In this document: in pieces, positions 36,274-45,919 of the stretch | Layout of the letters: every line of letters begins with the position of its first letter | Position numbering within the stretch: the first letter of the stretch is position 1 | Source: WTFV01 sp965200895 | GTDB lineage: Bacteria > Acidobacteriota > Vicinamibacteria > Vicinamibacterales > UBA8438 | DNA length: 64,000 nucleotides | Direction: 5' to 3' | Assembly: GCA_965200895.1 (NCBI GenBank) | Contig: CBDAVM010000001.1 | Coordinates: forward strand, 2,604,001-2,668,000 | Position numbers and translations under genes: made by a program | The notes under the pieces: model-generated | What the model was told of the DNA's origin: nothing | Seen by the model: only the letters and a program-made list of their open reading frames with translations | Databases searched by the model: none

Positions 36274-37173
36274 CTACTGCCGAGCCGGCAGGTAGCGGTC
36301 GAACCACTCGATCATGGCGCCGATGTAGTCCGGCGGATTCACCGCTCCCGGAAACGTGGGCCCGTGTCCGGCGCCGGGAACGCGCAGCAGCTCGACCGGC
36401 ACGCCGGCCTTCTCCAGGGCCGTCTGCATGACCTCGGCATTCTTGTACGCCACGACTTCGTCGGCGTCGCCGTGGATGAGCAGCACCGGTGGATCGTCGG
36501 CCGTCACATGGGTTACGGGCGATGCGGCGACGAAACGCCGGTACTCGACCGAGTCCCTGCGCTCGGAGCGGCGGAAGCCGAACAGCGGGTGGACCCTTCC
36601 CGGGGCAGCGAGGGTGAGATCCGTCGGCGCGGCGCGCGCCACGACCGCCTGCACCTTCGCGCTCTCCCGATTCACCGGGCTCGCATCATCGGCCGTCCCC
36701 TTGCCGTCGAGGACGCCGAGCAGACTGACGAGATGGCCTCCGGACGATCCGCCCATCGCGCCGATTCGGTCGGGATCGATCCCGAACGCTTCCGCGTGGT
36801 GGCGCACGAACCGCACCGCGCGCTGCGCGTCCTCGAGATGCGCGGGATGCCGGAAACGGGGCGAGGCGCGGTGGTTGATCCCGAACACCGTGTATCCGGC
36901 CGCCGCCAGCGGCACGGCGTAGATCGCCTCCTGCCCGCTTTCCTTCAGCGGCGTGGCGTCGAGGCCCAGCTCGCGGGTCCAGCCGCTGCCCGAGATGAAC
37001 ACGATGCCGTAGCCGTTGGGGTTCTCCGGGTGGTAGACGTCCATCAGCAGCGCCAGCCCGGAGTACATGCCGAAGACGACGTTGCGCTCCACGCGCCCCT
37101 CGGCGCCGGCCCGGTCCAGCGCGCCGCCGACCAGGAGCACCGCCAGCACGCCGACGAGAATCCGTTGCTTCAT
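36274..37173 (-). CDS. Secreted alpha/beta hydrolase (esterase, BD-FAE-like)
   Basis: A 299-residue protein with signal peptide (MKQRILVGVLAVLLVGGALD). The hydrolase landmarks are the nucleophile elbow GGSSGG, the Asp in LLIHGDADEVVAYK, and the His in GAGHGPTF. The YHPENPNGYGIVFISGSGW segment supplies the oxyanion side. It matches acetyl-esterase and feruloyl-esterase-like enzymes often used on polysaccharide decorations. It overlaps a short secreted open frame upstream by 4 nt. Confidence 0.88.
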   Translation of the reverse strand: MKQRILVGVLAVLLVGGALDRAGAEGRVERNVVFGMYSGLALLMDVYHPENPNGYGIVFISGSGWTRELGLDATPLKESGQEAIYAVPLAAAGYTVFGINHRASPRFRHPAHLEDAQRAVRFVRHHAEAFGIDPDRIGAMGGSSGGHLVSLLGVLDGKGTADDASPVNRESAKVQAVVARAAPTDLTLAAPGRVHPLFGFRRSERRDSVEYRRFVAASPVTHVTADDPPVLLIHGDADEVVAYKNAEVMQTALEKAGVPVELLRVPGAGHGPTFPGAVNPPDYIGAMIEWFDRYLPARQ

Positions 37174-37349
37174 CTGTCTGCTTCTCCTTCCATCCTTTCA
37201 TCCTTCCGTCTGCCGGGCCGCGCGAGTCCCCGGCTGCTTGCGCCTCCCGCGACCGGACCTGCCGGCGTGAACGGCCGCTCCTGCGCGTGGACCGCCATGC
37301 CGGCCGGCAGGGCGACGATCAGCAGCAGCAACGAGGTTCCGATTCGCAT
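37170..37349 (-). CDS. Possible short secreted peptide upstream of the esterase
   Basis: A 59-residue frame beginning MRIGTSLLLLIVALPAGMAV and HAQ, a convincing signal peptide. A short basic tail without recognisable domain follows. Its stop overlaps the esterase start (ATGA). It may be a real leader gene, or the surviving 5' end of a deleted secreted-protein gene, in keeping with other 5' fragments in the window. Confidence 0.4.
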   Translation of the reverse strand: MRIGTSLLLLIVALPAGMAVHAQERPFTPAGPVAGGASSRGLARPGRRKDERMEGEADR

Positions 37350-37505
37350 TGCGCGCCTCCCGCTCGTGGGCGTGCGCCGGACCGCTCCCGGCGACCCGAG
37401 GTGCGCCCGGCCGCGCCCCGGCGGCGTTCGCGCCGGCAGGTCTCGCCGCATACGCTCCCCGGTTCGGTCATTCTACCGATTCGCCGGCGCGCTACACTGT
37501 CCGGG

Positions 37506-38267
37506 ATGGTGAGCAGCAACGCCTATCTGTTCGGCCGGCTGGCGGGCCGGCAGCTCCGCAAGGCGAAGTGGATGTGGGACTCGGTGGCCGGCAGCGAGGA
37601 CGACGCCATCCGCGCCCAGCAGGGGCTCGGCCGGGAGATGGCGGCGGCCGTGCGCGAGCAGGCGCCGGGATCGGTCGCCCCGGGCGTGCAGGAACTGCTC
37701 GACGCGATTGCGGCGACGCTGGCCGCCCGCGTGCGCAACCCCCTCCACCGCTTCGAGGTGACCGCGGCGGCAGGCGACCATCCGACCGCGTACGCGCTGC
37801 CCGGGGGCTACATCTTCGTGGCGCCGGCCCTGGTGGAAATGACGGGCCGTGACCGCAACGAGCTCGCCTTCGCAATCGGCCACGAGATGGCCCACGTGAT
37901 CCGTGGACACGCAATGGACCGCATCAAGCTCGAATGGAGCCAGAGGGCGCTGTCCGCCGTCTCCGTGGCCACGCCGGCGGGCCGCACGGTGGCGCCCTGG
38001 CTGCGACGGGTGGGCGTGCAGTGGCTCGAGAAGGCCTACTCGCGCGAGCAGGAGTTCGAGGCCGACGAACTGGGCGGCCGCCTGATGCGCGCCGCCGGCT
38101 TCGACCCCCGCGGCGCGATCCGGATGCTGGAGCGCTTCCGCCGCATGGAACGCGAGTCCGACCCGCTGGGACTTGCCGCCTATCTGTCGACGCATCCGCC
38201 GGTGGACGACCGCCTCCACCACCTGCGCGAGCGCCTGCAACTGGATGCCCCCCGCGGCCCCGCATAG
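37506..38267 (+). CDS. M48 family zinc metallopeptidase
   Basis: A 253-residue protease domain. The active site HEMAHVIRGH (HExxH near residue 125) and the downstream zinc Glu in EQEFEADELGGRLM are intact. AYALPGGYIFV and STHPPVDDRLHHLRERL are the conserved flanks of Oma1/BepA/LoiP-type peptidases. There is no obvious signal peptide or membrane segment; the N-terminus is basic and helical. It could act on misfolded envelope proteins if exported by another route. Confidence 0.9.
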   Translation: MVSSNAYLFGRLAGRQLRKAKWMWDSVAGSEDDAIRAQQGLGREMAAAVREQAPGSVAPGVQELLDAIAATLAARVRNPLHRFEVTAAAGDHPTAYALPGGYIFVAPALVEMTGRDRNELAFAIGHEMAHVIRGHAMDRIKLEWSQRALSAVSVATPAGRTVAPWLRRVGVQWLEKAYSREQEFEADELGGRLMRAAGFDPRGAIRMLERFRRMERESDPLGLAAYLSTHPPVDDRLHHLRERLQLDAPRGPA

Positions 38268-38282
38268 CGCCGCCGAACCCGT

Positions 38283-38307
38283 CGCAAGGCGCCGTGTCCG
38301 GCCCCGG
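38283..38307 (+). repeat. 25-bp repeat just after a stop codon (copy 1 of 2)
   Basis: CGCAAGGCGCCGTGTCCGGC plus CCCGG follows the M48 stop by 15 bp. A copy with two mismatches follows the scoB stop at 41608-41632. In both places the sequence TAGCGCCG including the stop codon precedes it. Confidence 0.6.
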
Positions 38308-38369
38308 CTTCCAGCGCCCCGGCCCGATCCCGCGTGCTATTCTCCACGTCTCCCGAGTCATCCCTCCCC

Positions 38370-39104
38370 ATGCCTGAACGGCCGCACCAGATCATCAGCC
38401 GGCCCGACGCCGGCGCATCCCCGTTCTCGCACGAGGGGCGGACCCGGCGCCGCTTCACCCGCCGCCTGCGGCTGCTCGGGATTCCCGACGATCTGCGCGG
38501 CTGGTCGGTGCTGGACATCGGGGCGTGGCACGGCTTCTTCTCGTTCGAATGCGAGCGGCGCGGGGCCGAGCGCGTGCTGGCGGTGGACAGCTTTGCGTGG
38601 GACCGCTTCGGCATGGACGAGTTCCTGGCCGCGCGCGAGCGGCTCGGCTCGGCGGTCGAGCATCGGCGGGCCGACGTGCACCAGCTCGACCCGGATGAGA
38701 TCGGACGGTTCGACCTCGTGCTGCTGCTCGGCGTCTTCTACCACCTGCGCAACCCCCTGGCCGCGCTGGAACGGATCGTGCGGGTCACCAGAAGGCTGCT
38801 GATCTGCGAGACCCATGTCCTGCTGCCGTTCGTCCACGAGCGCTATCCGCTGGTGCCGTTCTTCCCCGGCGACGAGGGCGCCCGCCAGACCCGCGACGAG
38901 CTGTGCGCCATGCCCACCCTGACGGCGCTGGAGCAGATGCTACAATCCGTCGGATTCAGCGAAGTCGAAACGGTCTACACCCCGTCTTTTCGCTACTGGA
39001 AGAAGTTCATCGCGCTCGTGACCAACCGCCCGCAGTCGGGGCGGGGAATCGTGCACGCGCGCGTCTCGTCCGCTTCGACGACAAGGGAACAGGGACGCTC
39101 ATGA
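38370..39104 (+). CDS. CmoB-like SAM-dependent methyltransferase
   Basis: Start chosen at MPERPHQIISRPDAG, where similarity begins. The 244-residue protein has a SAM loop SVLDIGAWHGFFSFECERRG, then ERVLAVDSFAWDRFG, and the family-specific LVLLLGVFYHLRNPLAALE, as in the DUF1698/CmoB (tRNA uridine-5-oxyacetate) group and related small-molecule methyltransferases. It is shorter than CmoB (about 320 residues), so a true tRNA role is unsure. It overlaps the downstream dehydrogenase by 4 nt (ATGA). Confidence 0.82.
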   Translation: MPERPHQIISRPDAGASPFSHEGRTRRRFTRRLRLLGIPDDLRGWSVLDIGAWHGFFSFECERRGAERVLAVDSFAWDRFGMDEFLAARERLGSAVEHRRADVHQLDPDEIGRFDLVLLLGVFYHLRNPLAALERIVRVTRRLLICETHVLLPFVHERYPLVPFFPGDEGARQTRDELCAMPTLTALEQMLQSVGFSEVETVYTPSFRYWKKFIALVTNRPQSGRGIVHARVSSASTTREQGRS

Positions 39105-39997
39105 GGATTGCGGTGGTCGGTCTGGGAACGATGGGCGCGCCCATGGCGACCAACCTGATCAAGGCCGGCTGCGAGGTCACGGTCTGCAACCGGACGCGGA
39201 GCCGCGAGGAGCCGCTCGCGAAACTGGGCGCGGCGCGCGCCGACAGCCCGGCGGCGGCGGCGGCCGAAGCCGACATCGTCCTGAGCTGCGTATCCGACAC
39301 CCCGGATGTCGAGCAGGTGCTGCTCGCGAGCGGCTCCGGCGCCATCCACGGAATGCAGGAGGGCGGACTGGTCATCGACTGCTCGTCGATCGCCCCGGCC
39401 GCGACGCGGCGCCTCGCCGAGCAGTTCCGCGCCCGGGGCATCGGCTACGTCGACGCTCCCGTATCGGGAGGTTCGGAAGGCGCCGTCAAGGGCACGCTGG
39501 CCATCATGTGCGGCGGCGCCGAGGAAGACTTCGAGCGCGCCGAGCCGGTGCTGCAGATCATCGGGGCCAGGGTGACCCGGATCGGCCCGGTCGGCTGCGG
39601 CCAGATCGCGAAGCTCGCCAACCAGGTCGCCATCACCGGCACCTTCATGGCCCTGGCCGAGGCGCTGACCCTCGCCTACCGCGCGGGAGCCAACCCCGAG
39701 CGCGTGGTCGAGGCGATTGGCGGCGGGGTGGCCGCGTCGTGGATCCTCAACAACCGGTCCGACCGGATGCTGAACGATGACTACCCGCTCGGCTTCCGGA
39801 CCCGCCTGCACCGCAAGGACCTGGGCATCGCCCTGGACACCGCGCGCGAGTTCCGGGTGCCGTTGCCGATCGCGAGTCTGGTGGCGACCATCGAGGACGC
39901 ACTCATCGCGCAGGGGTACGGCGACGAGGACATGTCGAACCTGGCGCGCTTCGTGCGAGAGGGCGCCGGCGTCCCCAAGGGACCGATGCAGGCCTGA
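39101..39997 (+). CDS. NAD(P)-dependent beta-hydroxyacid dehydrogenase (3-hydroxyisobutyrate dehydrogenase family)
   Basis: 298 residues. The Rossmann motif is GLGTMGAPMATNLIKAG at the N-terminus, the substrate-binding motif is DAPVSGGSEGAVKGTL, and the catalytic Lys lies in CGQIAKLANQV near residue 170. The C-terminal helical domain ends with HRKDLGIALDTAREF. It is a 3-hydroxyisobutyrate or 2-hydroxy-3-oxopropionate reductase type enzyme. It lies directly upstream of scoAB, which would fit branched-chain or ketone-body carbon flow, but the exact substrate is not determinable. Confidence 0.9.
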   Translation: MRIAVVGLGTMGAPMATNLIKAGCEVTVCNRTRSREEPLAKLGAARADSPAAAAAEADIVLSCVSDTPDVEQVLLASGSGAIHGMQEGGLVIDCSSIAPAATRRLAEQFRARGIGYVDAPVSGGSEGAVKGTLAIMCGGAEEDFERAEPVLQIIGARVTRIGPVGCGQIAKLANQVAITGTFMALAEALTLAYRAGANPERVVEAIGGGVAASWILNNRSDRMLNDDYPLGFRTRLHRKDLGIALDTAREFRVPLPIASLVATIEDALIAQGYGDEDMSNLARFVREGAGVPKGPMQA

Positions 39998-40094
39998 CCC
40001 CGGCGGTCCGGATTCCACCGCGAGCAACGAATGCCTGGCGCGGCTCACCCCGATTCGGCTGCCACCGAGTCCTGATTCCACACGAGGAAGACGA

Positions 40095-40799
40095 ATGCCC
40101 GGCAAGGTCTGCTCCAGCTCGACCGCAGCCCTCGACGGATTGCTCCACGACGGCATGACGATCATGGTGGGCGGCTTCGGCCTGTGCGGCGTCCCCCAGA
40201 ACCTGTGCGTCGCGCTGCGCGACTCGGGCGTTACGGGACTGACCTGCATCAGCAACAACGCCGGCGTCGACGGCGCCGGGCTGGGACTGCTGCTCGACAC
40301 CCGGCAGATCCGGAAGATGGTCGCCAGCTACGTGGGCGAGAACAAGACCTTCGAGAGCCAGTTCCTCGACGGGTCGCTGGAAGTCGAGCTGAACCCGCAG
40401 GGCACGATGGCCGAGCGCATCCGCGCCGGCGGCGCCGGCATCGGGGCGTTCTTCACCCCCGCCGGCTACGGGACGCCGTTGACCGAGGGCAAGGAGACGC
40501 GCCGGCTCGACGGCCGCTGGCAGGTGCTGGAGACGGCGCTGCACGCGGATTTGGCCCTGGTCAAGGCCTGGAAGGCGGACGAGGCGGGCAACCTCGTCTA
40601 CCGCATGACCGCGCGCAACTTCAACCCGTCGATGGCCGAGGCGGGCCGGGTGACGGTGGCCGAGGTCGAGGAGATCGTGCCGGCCGGGGCGCTCGATCCG
40701 CACCTCGTCCACACACCGGCGGTCTACGTCGACCGCATCGTCGTCGGCGAGGATCCGACCAAGGTCATCGAGCGCCGCCGGACGCGGTCGGCGCCGTGA
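40095..40799 (+). CDS. scoA: 3-oxoacid CoA-transferase subunit A
   Basis: A 234-residue alpha subunit with the CoA-transferase family I motif MTIMVGGFGLCGVPQNL and GIGAFFTPAGYGTPLTEGKE. It pairs with ScoB to move CoA from succinyl-CoA to acetoacetate or a similar oxoacid. The start is supported by GAGGAAG upstream. A partial duplication of the upstream sequence (GATTCCAC...GAATGCC) lies about 60 bp earlier and offers a second ATG in another context. Confidence 0.94.
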   Translation: MPGKVCSSSTAALDGLLHDGMTIMVGGFGLCGVPQNLCVALRDSGVTGLTCISNNAGVDGAGLGLLLDTRQIRKMVASYVGENKTFESQFLDGSLEVELNPQGTMAERIRAGGAGIGAFFTPAGYGTPLTEGKETRRLDGRWQVLETALHADLALVKAWKADEAGNLVYRMTARNFNPSMAEAGRVTVAEVEEIVPAGALDPHLVHTPAVYVDRIVVGEDPTKVIERRRTRSAP

Positions 40800-40832
40800 C
40801 GCCGGGGAGAAGCGTCGTGTGGCGCGTCGGCG

Positions 40833-40931
40833 ATGACCCATCCGGCCCCGGTCACCCAGGCGGCCCCGGCAACGCCGGAGGCGACGCCGAGGCCGCTGGT
40901 CGTGTCGGAGGTCGACCCCTGGAAGGAGTGA
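40833..40931 (+). CDS. Possible 32-residue peptide between scoA and scoB
   Basis: An open frame beginning MTHPAPVTQAAPATPEATPR and ending EVDPWKE, Pro/Ala-rich. Its end covers the GGAAGGAG ribosome-binding site of scoB, and its stop lies 4 nt before the scoB GTG. It could be a coupling leader peptide, or chance. No homologue is known to me. Confidence 0.3.
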   Translation: MTHPAPVTQAAPATPEATPRPLVVSEVDPWKE

Positions 40932-40935
40932 CGCC

Positions 40936-41595
40936 GTGGCCCTGACACGAGAACAGATGGCGGCCCGCGCCGCGCGCGAAATGCGCGACGGCGCCTACGT
41001 CAACCTCGGCATCGGCATCCCCACGCTCTGCGCCAGCTTCATCCCGCCGGACGTGAACATCATGCTGCAGAGCGAGAACGGCCTGCTCGGCATCGGGCCC
41101 TACCCCACCGAGGACGAGATCGACGCCGATCTCATCAACGCCGGCAAGGAGACGGTGACCGCCGTCGACGGCGCCAGCTACTTCAGCAGCGCGCAGAGCT
41201 TCGCCATGATCCGCGGCGGCCACATCGACCTCGCCATCCTCGGCGCCATGCAGGTCTCGGCCGCCGGCGACCTCGCCAACTGGATGATCCCCGGCGCGAT
41301 GGTCAAGGGGCCGGGCGGGGCGATGGACCTGGTCTCCGGCGCCAGGCGCGTCCTGATCGTCATGGACCACCTGTCGAAGCGCGGCGACCGGAAGATCCTC
41401 GACGAATGCAGCCTGCCGCTGACCGGCAAGGGCGTCGTCAACACGATCGTCTCGTCGCTGGCGGTCCTGGAGGTCGGGCCGGACGGCCTGCACCTGCTGG
41501 AGCGCGCCCCCGGCGTCTCGGTGGACGAGGTCCGCGCGGCCACCGAGCCGCCGCTGGTCGTGCGCGGCGATGTGCCGGAGATCGCGGTCGGGTAG
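40936..41595 (+). CDS. scoB: 3-oxoacid CoA-transferase subunit B
   Basis: A 219-residue beta subunit. The catalytic Glu is E47 in LQSENGLLGIGP. GAYVNLGIGIPTLCASFIP, INAGKETVTAVDGASYF and GGHIDLAILGAMQVS are diagnostic. GTG start 7 nt after GGAAGGAG. It forms the heterotetramer with ScoA encoded just upstream. Together they activate acetoacetate or beta-oxoadipate-like acids; the hydroxyacid dehydrogenase upstream may feed the same route. Confidence 0.95.
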   Translation: MALTREQMAARAAREMRDGAYVNLGIGIPTLCASFIPPDVNIMLQSENGLLGIGPYPTEDEIDADLINAGKETVTAVDGASYFSSAQSFAMIRGGHIDLAILGAMQVSAAGDLANWMIPGAMVKGPGGAMDLVSGARRVLIVMDHLSKRGDRKILDECSLPLTGKGVVNTIVSSLAVLEVGPDGLHLLERAPGVSVDEVRAATEPPLVVRGDVPEIAVG

Positions 41596-41607
41596 CGCCG
41601 GACCAGC

Positions 41608-41632
41608 CGCAAGGCTCCGCGTCCGGCCCCGG
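41608..41632 (+). repeat. 25-bp repeat just after a stop codon (copy 2 of 2)
   Basis: Follows the scoB stop by 12 bp and matches 38283-38307 at 23 of 25 positions. GCCGGAC and GTCCGGC around its left part (41597-41603 and 41621-41627) can pair, so the element may serve as a weak transcription terminator. Confidence 0.6.
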
Positions 41633-41647
41633 ATAGAATCGGCAGGC

Positions 41648-41748
41648 ATGCTGATTCGACGGCTGACGGTATCCGGGCTCCTGTCTTTCGGACCACAGGG
41701 CATTGAACGTCCCTGGAGCCGTTGAACGTCCTCATCGGGCCGAACTCG
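41648..41748 (+). pseudogene. 5' remnant of an AAA-type ATPase gene (frameshifted)
   Basis: The ATG begins MLIRRLTVSGLLSFGPQGIE, the typical start of RecF/SMC-like AAA ATPases. One base is lost near 41712. In the next frame the text resumes as LEPLNVLIGPN, exactly where the Walker A loop GxNGSGKS should follow, but the sequence departs at once. Only about 100 bp of the original gene survive, just before the convergent barrel gene. Confidence 0.65.
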
Positions 41749-41792
41749 TGCTCTCGCACTTCCGCGGCTCTCCCAGAAGACAGCTCGTGGGC

Positions 41793-42599
41793 TCAGAACC
41801 GCAGCCTCAGGCCTCCCGCCGCATGCAACCCTCCGACCTGGACGTCGAGCGCGCGGTCATCGGCCGACCGGAGCTCGACGGTCGCGCGGCTGTAACGGGT
41901 CAGCCAGCCGATGCCGATGTGGGAAGAGAAGTAGTAGGCGACATCGGCGCCGACGTTGAACCCTGTCGTCGAGCCGAACTCCTGCCGGTGGACGGCGCTC
42001 GCAAACCTCGCCGTGTCGTAGGGGTATTCGTGGGTGAACCGCACGTCGGTGACCAGTTGTTGCCGCAGGTTGAACACCGTGGGCCCCCCGAAGACCGTCA
42101 CGGTGACCGATTCGTGGGCCGGCACCGTCACGCGGGCCTGCAGATGGAGGGCCATCTCGCTCCTTGTGAGCGGCGACGATGTGCCCGAGATGGAGCGGTC
42201 GCGATTGAAGAGGAACGGATGCGGCACCTGCGCCGACACGCGGGCCGCGTCATCGGCGCCGAAGCGCGATACCCCGATCCCGAACCCGAGGTGGCGCGTC
42301 AGGTGGACGCCCCCGCCTACGTCGAACAGCATGCCGGTCCTGACGCGGTAGGAGCTCTCGAAGCGCGTCCTTTCCTGCGCTGCGGCGCCGGACAGCACAT
42401 TCCGATACAGGCCGCCCGACTGCGGGAAGACGACGTCCTGGGAGAAATTGCGGGTCAACGCCTGCAGTCCGCCGTTGACGAAGATAAATATCCGCGGGTC
42501 CGGCTGGGCGGAGGCCGGCCCGACGCCGGCCAGGACAACGACGACGGCGGCCAGCCACGGAGCTGCCGTCGACCGTCGTGCGGGTGACTGCGTGTGCAT
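41793..42599 (-). CDS. Outer-membrane beta-barrel protein, uncharacterised
   Basis: Starts at MHTQSPARRSTAAPWLAAVV, with GAGAGGAAACC just upstream. A signal peptide ends at GVGPASAQ. The 268-residue product is made of alternating strands (GMLFDVGGGVHLTRHLGFGI, SVTVTVFGGPTVFNLRQQL, VGADVAYYFSSHIGIGWLTR) and ends with the outer-membrane C-terminal signature GGLRLRF. It resembles OmpA/OprF-like eight-stranded barrels without a periplasmic domain. Function is unknown. It is divergent from the M16 pair. Confidence 0.8.
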   Translation of the reverse strand: MHTQSPARRSTAAPWLAAVVVVLAGVGPASAQPDPRIFIFVNGGLQALTRNFSQDVVFPQSGGLYRNVLSGAAAQERTRFESSYRVRTGMLFDVGGGVHLTRHLGFGIGVSRFGADDAARVSAQVPHPFLFNRDRSISGTSSPLTRSEMALHLQARVTVPAHESVTVTVFGGPTVFNLRQQLVTDVRFTHEYPYDTARFASAVHRQEFGSTTGFNVGADVAYYFSSHIGIGWLTRYSRATVELRSADDRALDVQVGGLHAAGGLRLRF

Positions 42600-42779
42600 G
42601 GGTTTCCTCTCGTCCGACTCGTCGATCCGGCCCGTCGCAGGCAGTGCGACAGGGGGCCGCCGTTCCCGAGGACAGGCGGGCCACCGGGACCTGAAGACAC
42701 CGGGCCCGGTTCGAGGCCGGTATACTCGGGTGCCGGGCAGGGCGCACCTGATTCGGCCCGCCACCAGGAGAACGTCGCC

Positions 42780-44125
<1,346 letters not shown>

Positions 44126-44129
<4 letters not shown>

Positions 44130-45703
44130 CGCCGCTCACTGCGATTCGACGGCACATGGCGGTCGGCGGCGTCGGGCCGGAGCTGGTCGGGGTCCTGGCG
44201 GTCGTGGCCGCGGTTGCGCCGGCCGCTCCGGCCGCCGGCCAGTCCGCGGGGGGCGGGGAGCGCCCGGCGATCCTCGCGCTGCCGACCCCCGACTCGCCGC
44301 TCGTGACCCTGCGCATCGGATTCCGCACCGGTTCGGTCGACGACCCGGCGGGCAGGAACGGCCTGAACGCGCTGACCGCCCTGATGATGGGGCGCGGCGG
44401 CACCGAGGCGTTGAGCTACCGCGAGATCACCGAGGCGCTCTATCCCTGGGCGGCCTCCATCCGCGCGCAGTTCGACAAGGAGATGACGGTGCTTGTCGGC
44501 GAGGTGCACCGCGACCACCTGGAGCCGTTCTTCGCCATCGTGCGCGACCTGGTGGCGGCGCCGCGCTTCGACGAGTCCGACTTCGAGCGCAACCGGGACT
44601 TCCTGACCAACACCGTGGTCTCGACCCTGCGCGGCAGCGACGACGAGGAGCTGGGCAAGGAGGCGCTCAACGCGCTGCTGTACGCCGGGCACCCGTACGA
44701 GGCGCCCACGGTCGGCACCGAGGAGGGCCTGGCCGCGCTGACCCTCGACGACGTGCGGGCCTTCCACCGCGAACACTACACGCGGGCGCGGGCGCTCGTC
44801 GGTGTGGCCGGGGGGTACCCGGACGGTTTCGTCGAGCGGGTCGAACGCGAGATCCTCGACCGCCTGCCGGCGGAGGGCGCTGCGCGCGCCCCGCTGCCGG
44901 CGCCGCGGTCGCTCGACGGCCGCGAGGTGCTGCTGGTCGACAAGGACGCCATCGCCACGGCCATCTCCATCGGCTTTCCGATCGATCTGACCCGCGCCGC
45001 CGACGATTTCTACGCGCTGATGGTGGCCAATTCCTACTTCGGCGAGCACCGCACGTTCAACGGCCTGCTGATGAACAGGATGCGGGGGCAGCGGGGCCTG
45101 AACTACGGCGACTACGCCTACATCGAGAACTTCATCCAGGACGGCGGGTCGCGCCTGCCGATCCCGAACATCCCGCGCAGCCGACAGTTCTTCAGCATCT
45201 GGATCCGGCCCGTGCCGCACCACAACGCGCATTTCGCCCTGCGGCAGGCGATCCGCGAGCTGCACGTGCTGGTCGACGAGGGGCTGTCGGCCCAGGACTT
45301 CGAGGCGACGCGCGAGTTCCTGCTCAACTACTCGAAGCTCTACGTGCAGACGACCAGCCGGCGGCTCGGCTACCACATGGACTCGGCGGTCTACGGGGCC
45401 GGGTACTTCATCGACGAGATCCAGCGGCGGCTCACGGCGCTGACCGTCGAGGACGTGAACGCCGCAGTCCGGCGCCATCTGCAGTACGACGACCTGGCCA
45501 TCGCCGTCGTCACGCGTGACGCCGAGGCATTCGGCGACGCGCTGGTGGCCGGCGAACCGTCCCCGCCGACCTACAATACCGCGGTGACGGAGCAGATCCG
45601 GGCGGAGGATGCGGTGATCGAGGGCTTCGATCTGGCCATCAATCCGGATCGCGTCCGGGTCGCGCCGGTGGAGGAGATGTTCCGCGCCGTGACGGCCAAG
45701 TAG
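44126..45703 (+). CDS. M16 family peptidase, predicted inactive partner (second pair)
   Basis: A 525-residue secreted homologue (signal ELVGVLAVVAAVAPAAPAAG). HxxEH is replaced by NALTALMMGRGG, so it cannot bind zinc. The R/Y-type substrate segment is GLNYGDYAYIENF, and the C-terminal domain is complete. ATGA overlap with the catalytic subunit. It probably shapes the closed chamber of a heterodimer. The gene ends 117 bp before a palindromic repeat shared with larE. Confidence 0.88.
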
Positions 45704-45819
45704 CGGCGCGCCGGCGGCAACGGGCGGCGCCTGCGTTCCCACCACCGACGCCGCCGGGATGCGGGCTGCGCGGAGCCGCGTCGCGGCCGGCGTCCACGCA
45801 CAGGCGCATCGCGGCATGG

Positions 45820-45919
45820 GCGCTTGCGCCGCAGAACGCAACGGAGTTCTGCTGCGCAAGGTCATGGAGCGGGGGGGATGGGTCGAAACGCCGAGCCGGC
45901 GAGGCGTTCGGGGCGCTCG
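45820..45919 (+). repeat. Dispersed palindromic repeat, copy B
   Basis: CTTGCGCCGCAGAAC at 45823-45837 and GTTCTGCTGCGCAAG at 45846-45860 form a 15-bp stem with one mismatch and an 8-nt loop. GGTCATGGAGCGGGGGGG and ACGCCGAGCCGGCGAGGCGT follow, in common with copies A and C. The convergent larE gene reads into it and takes its last 19 codons and stop from it. The hairpin may terminate both convergent transcripts. Confidence 0.82.
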
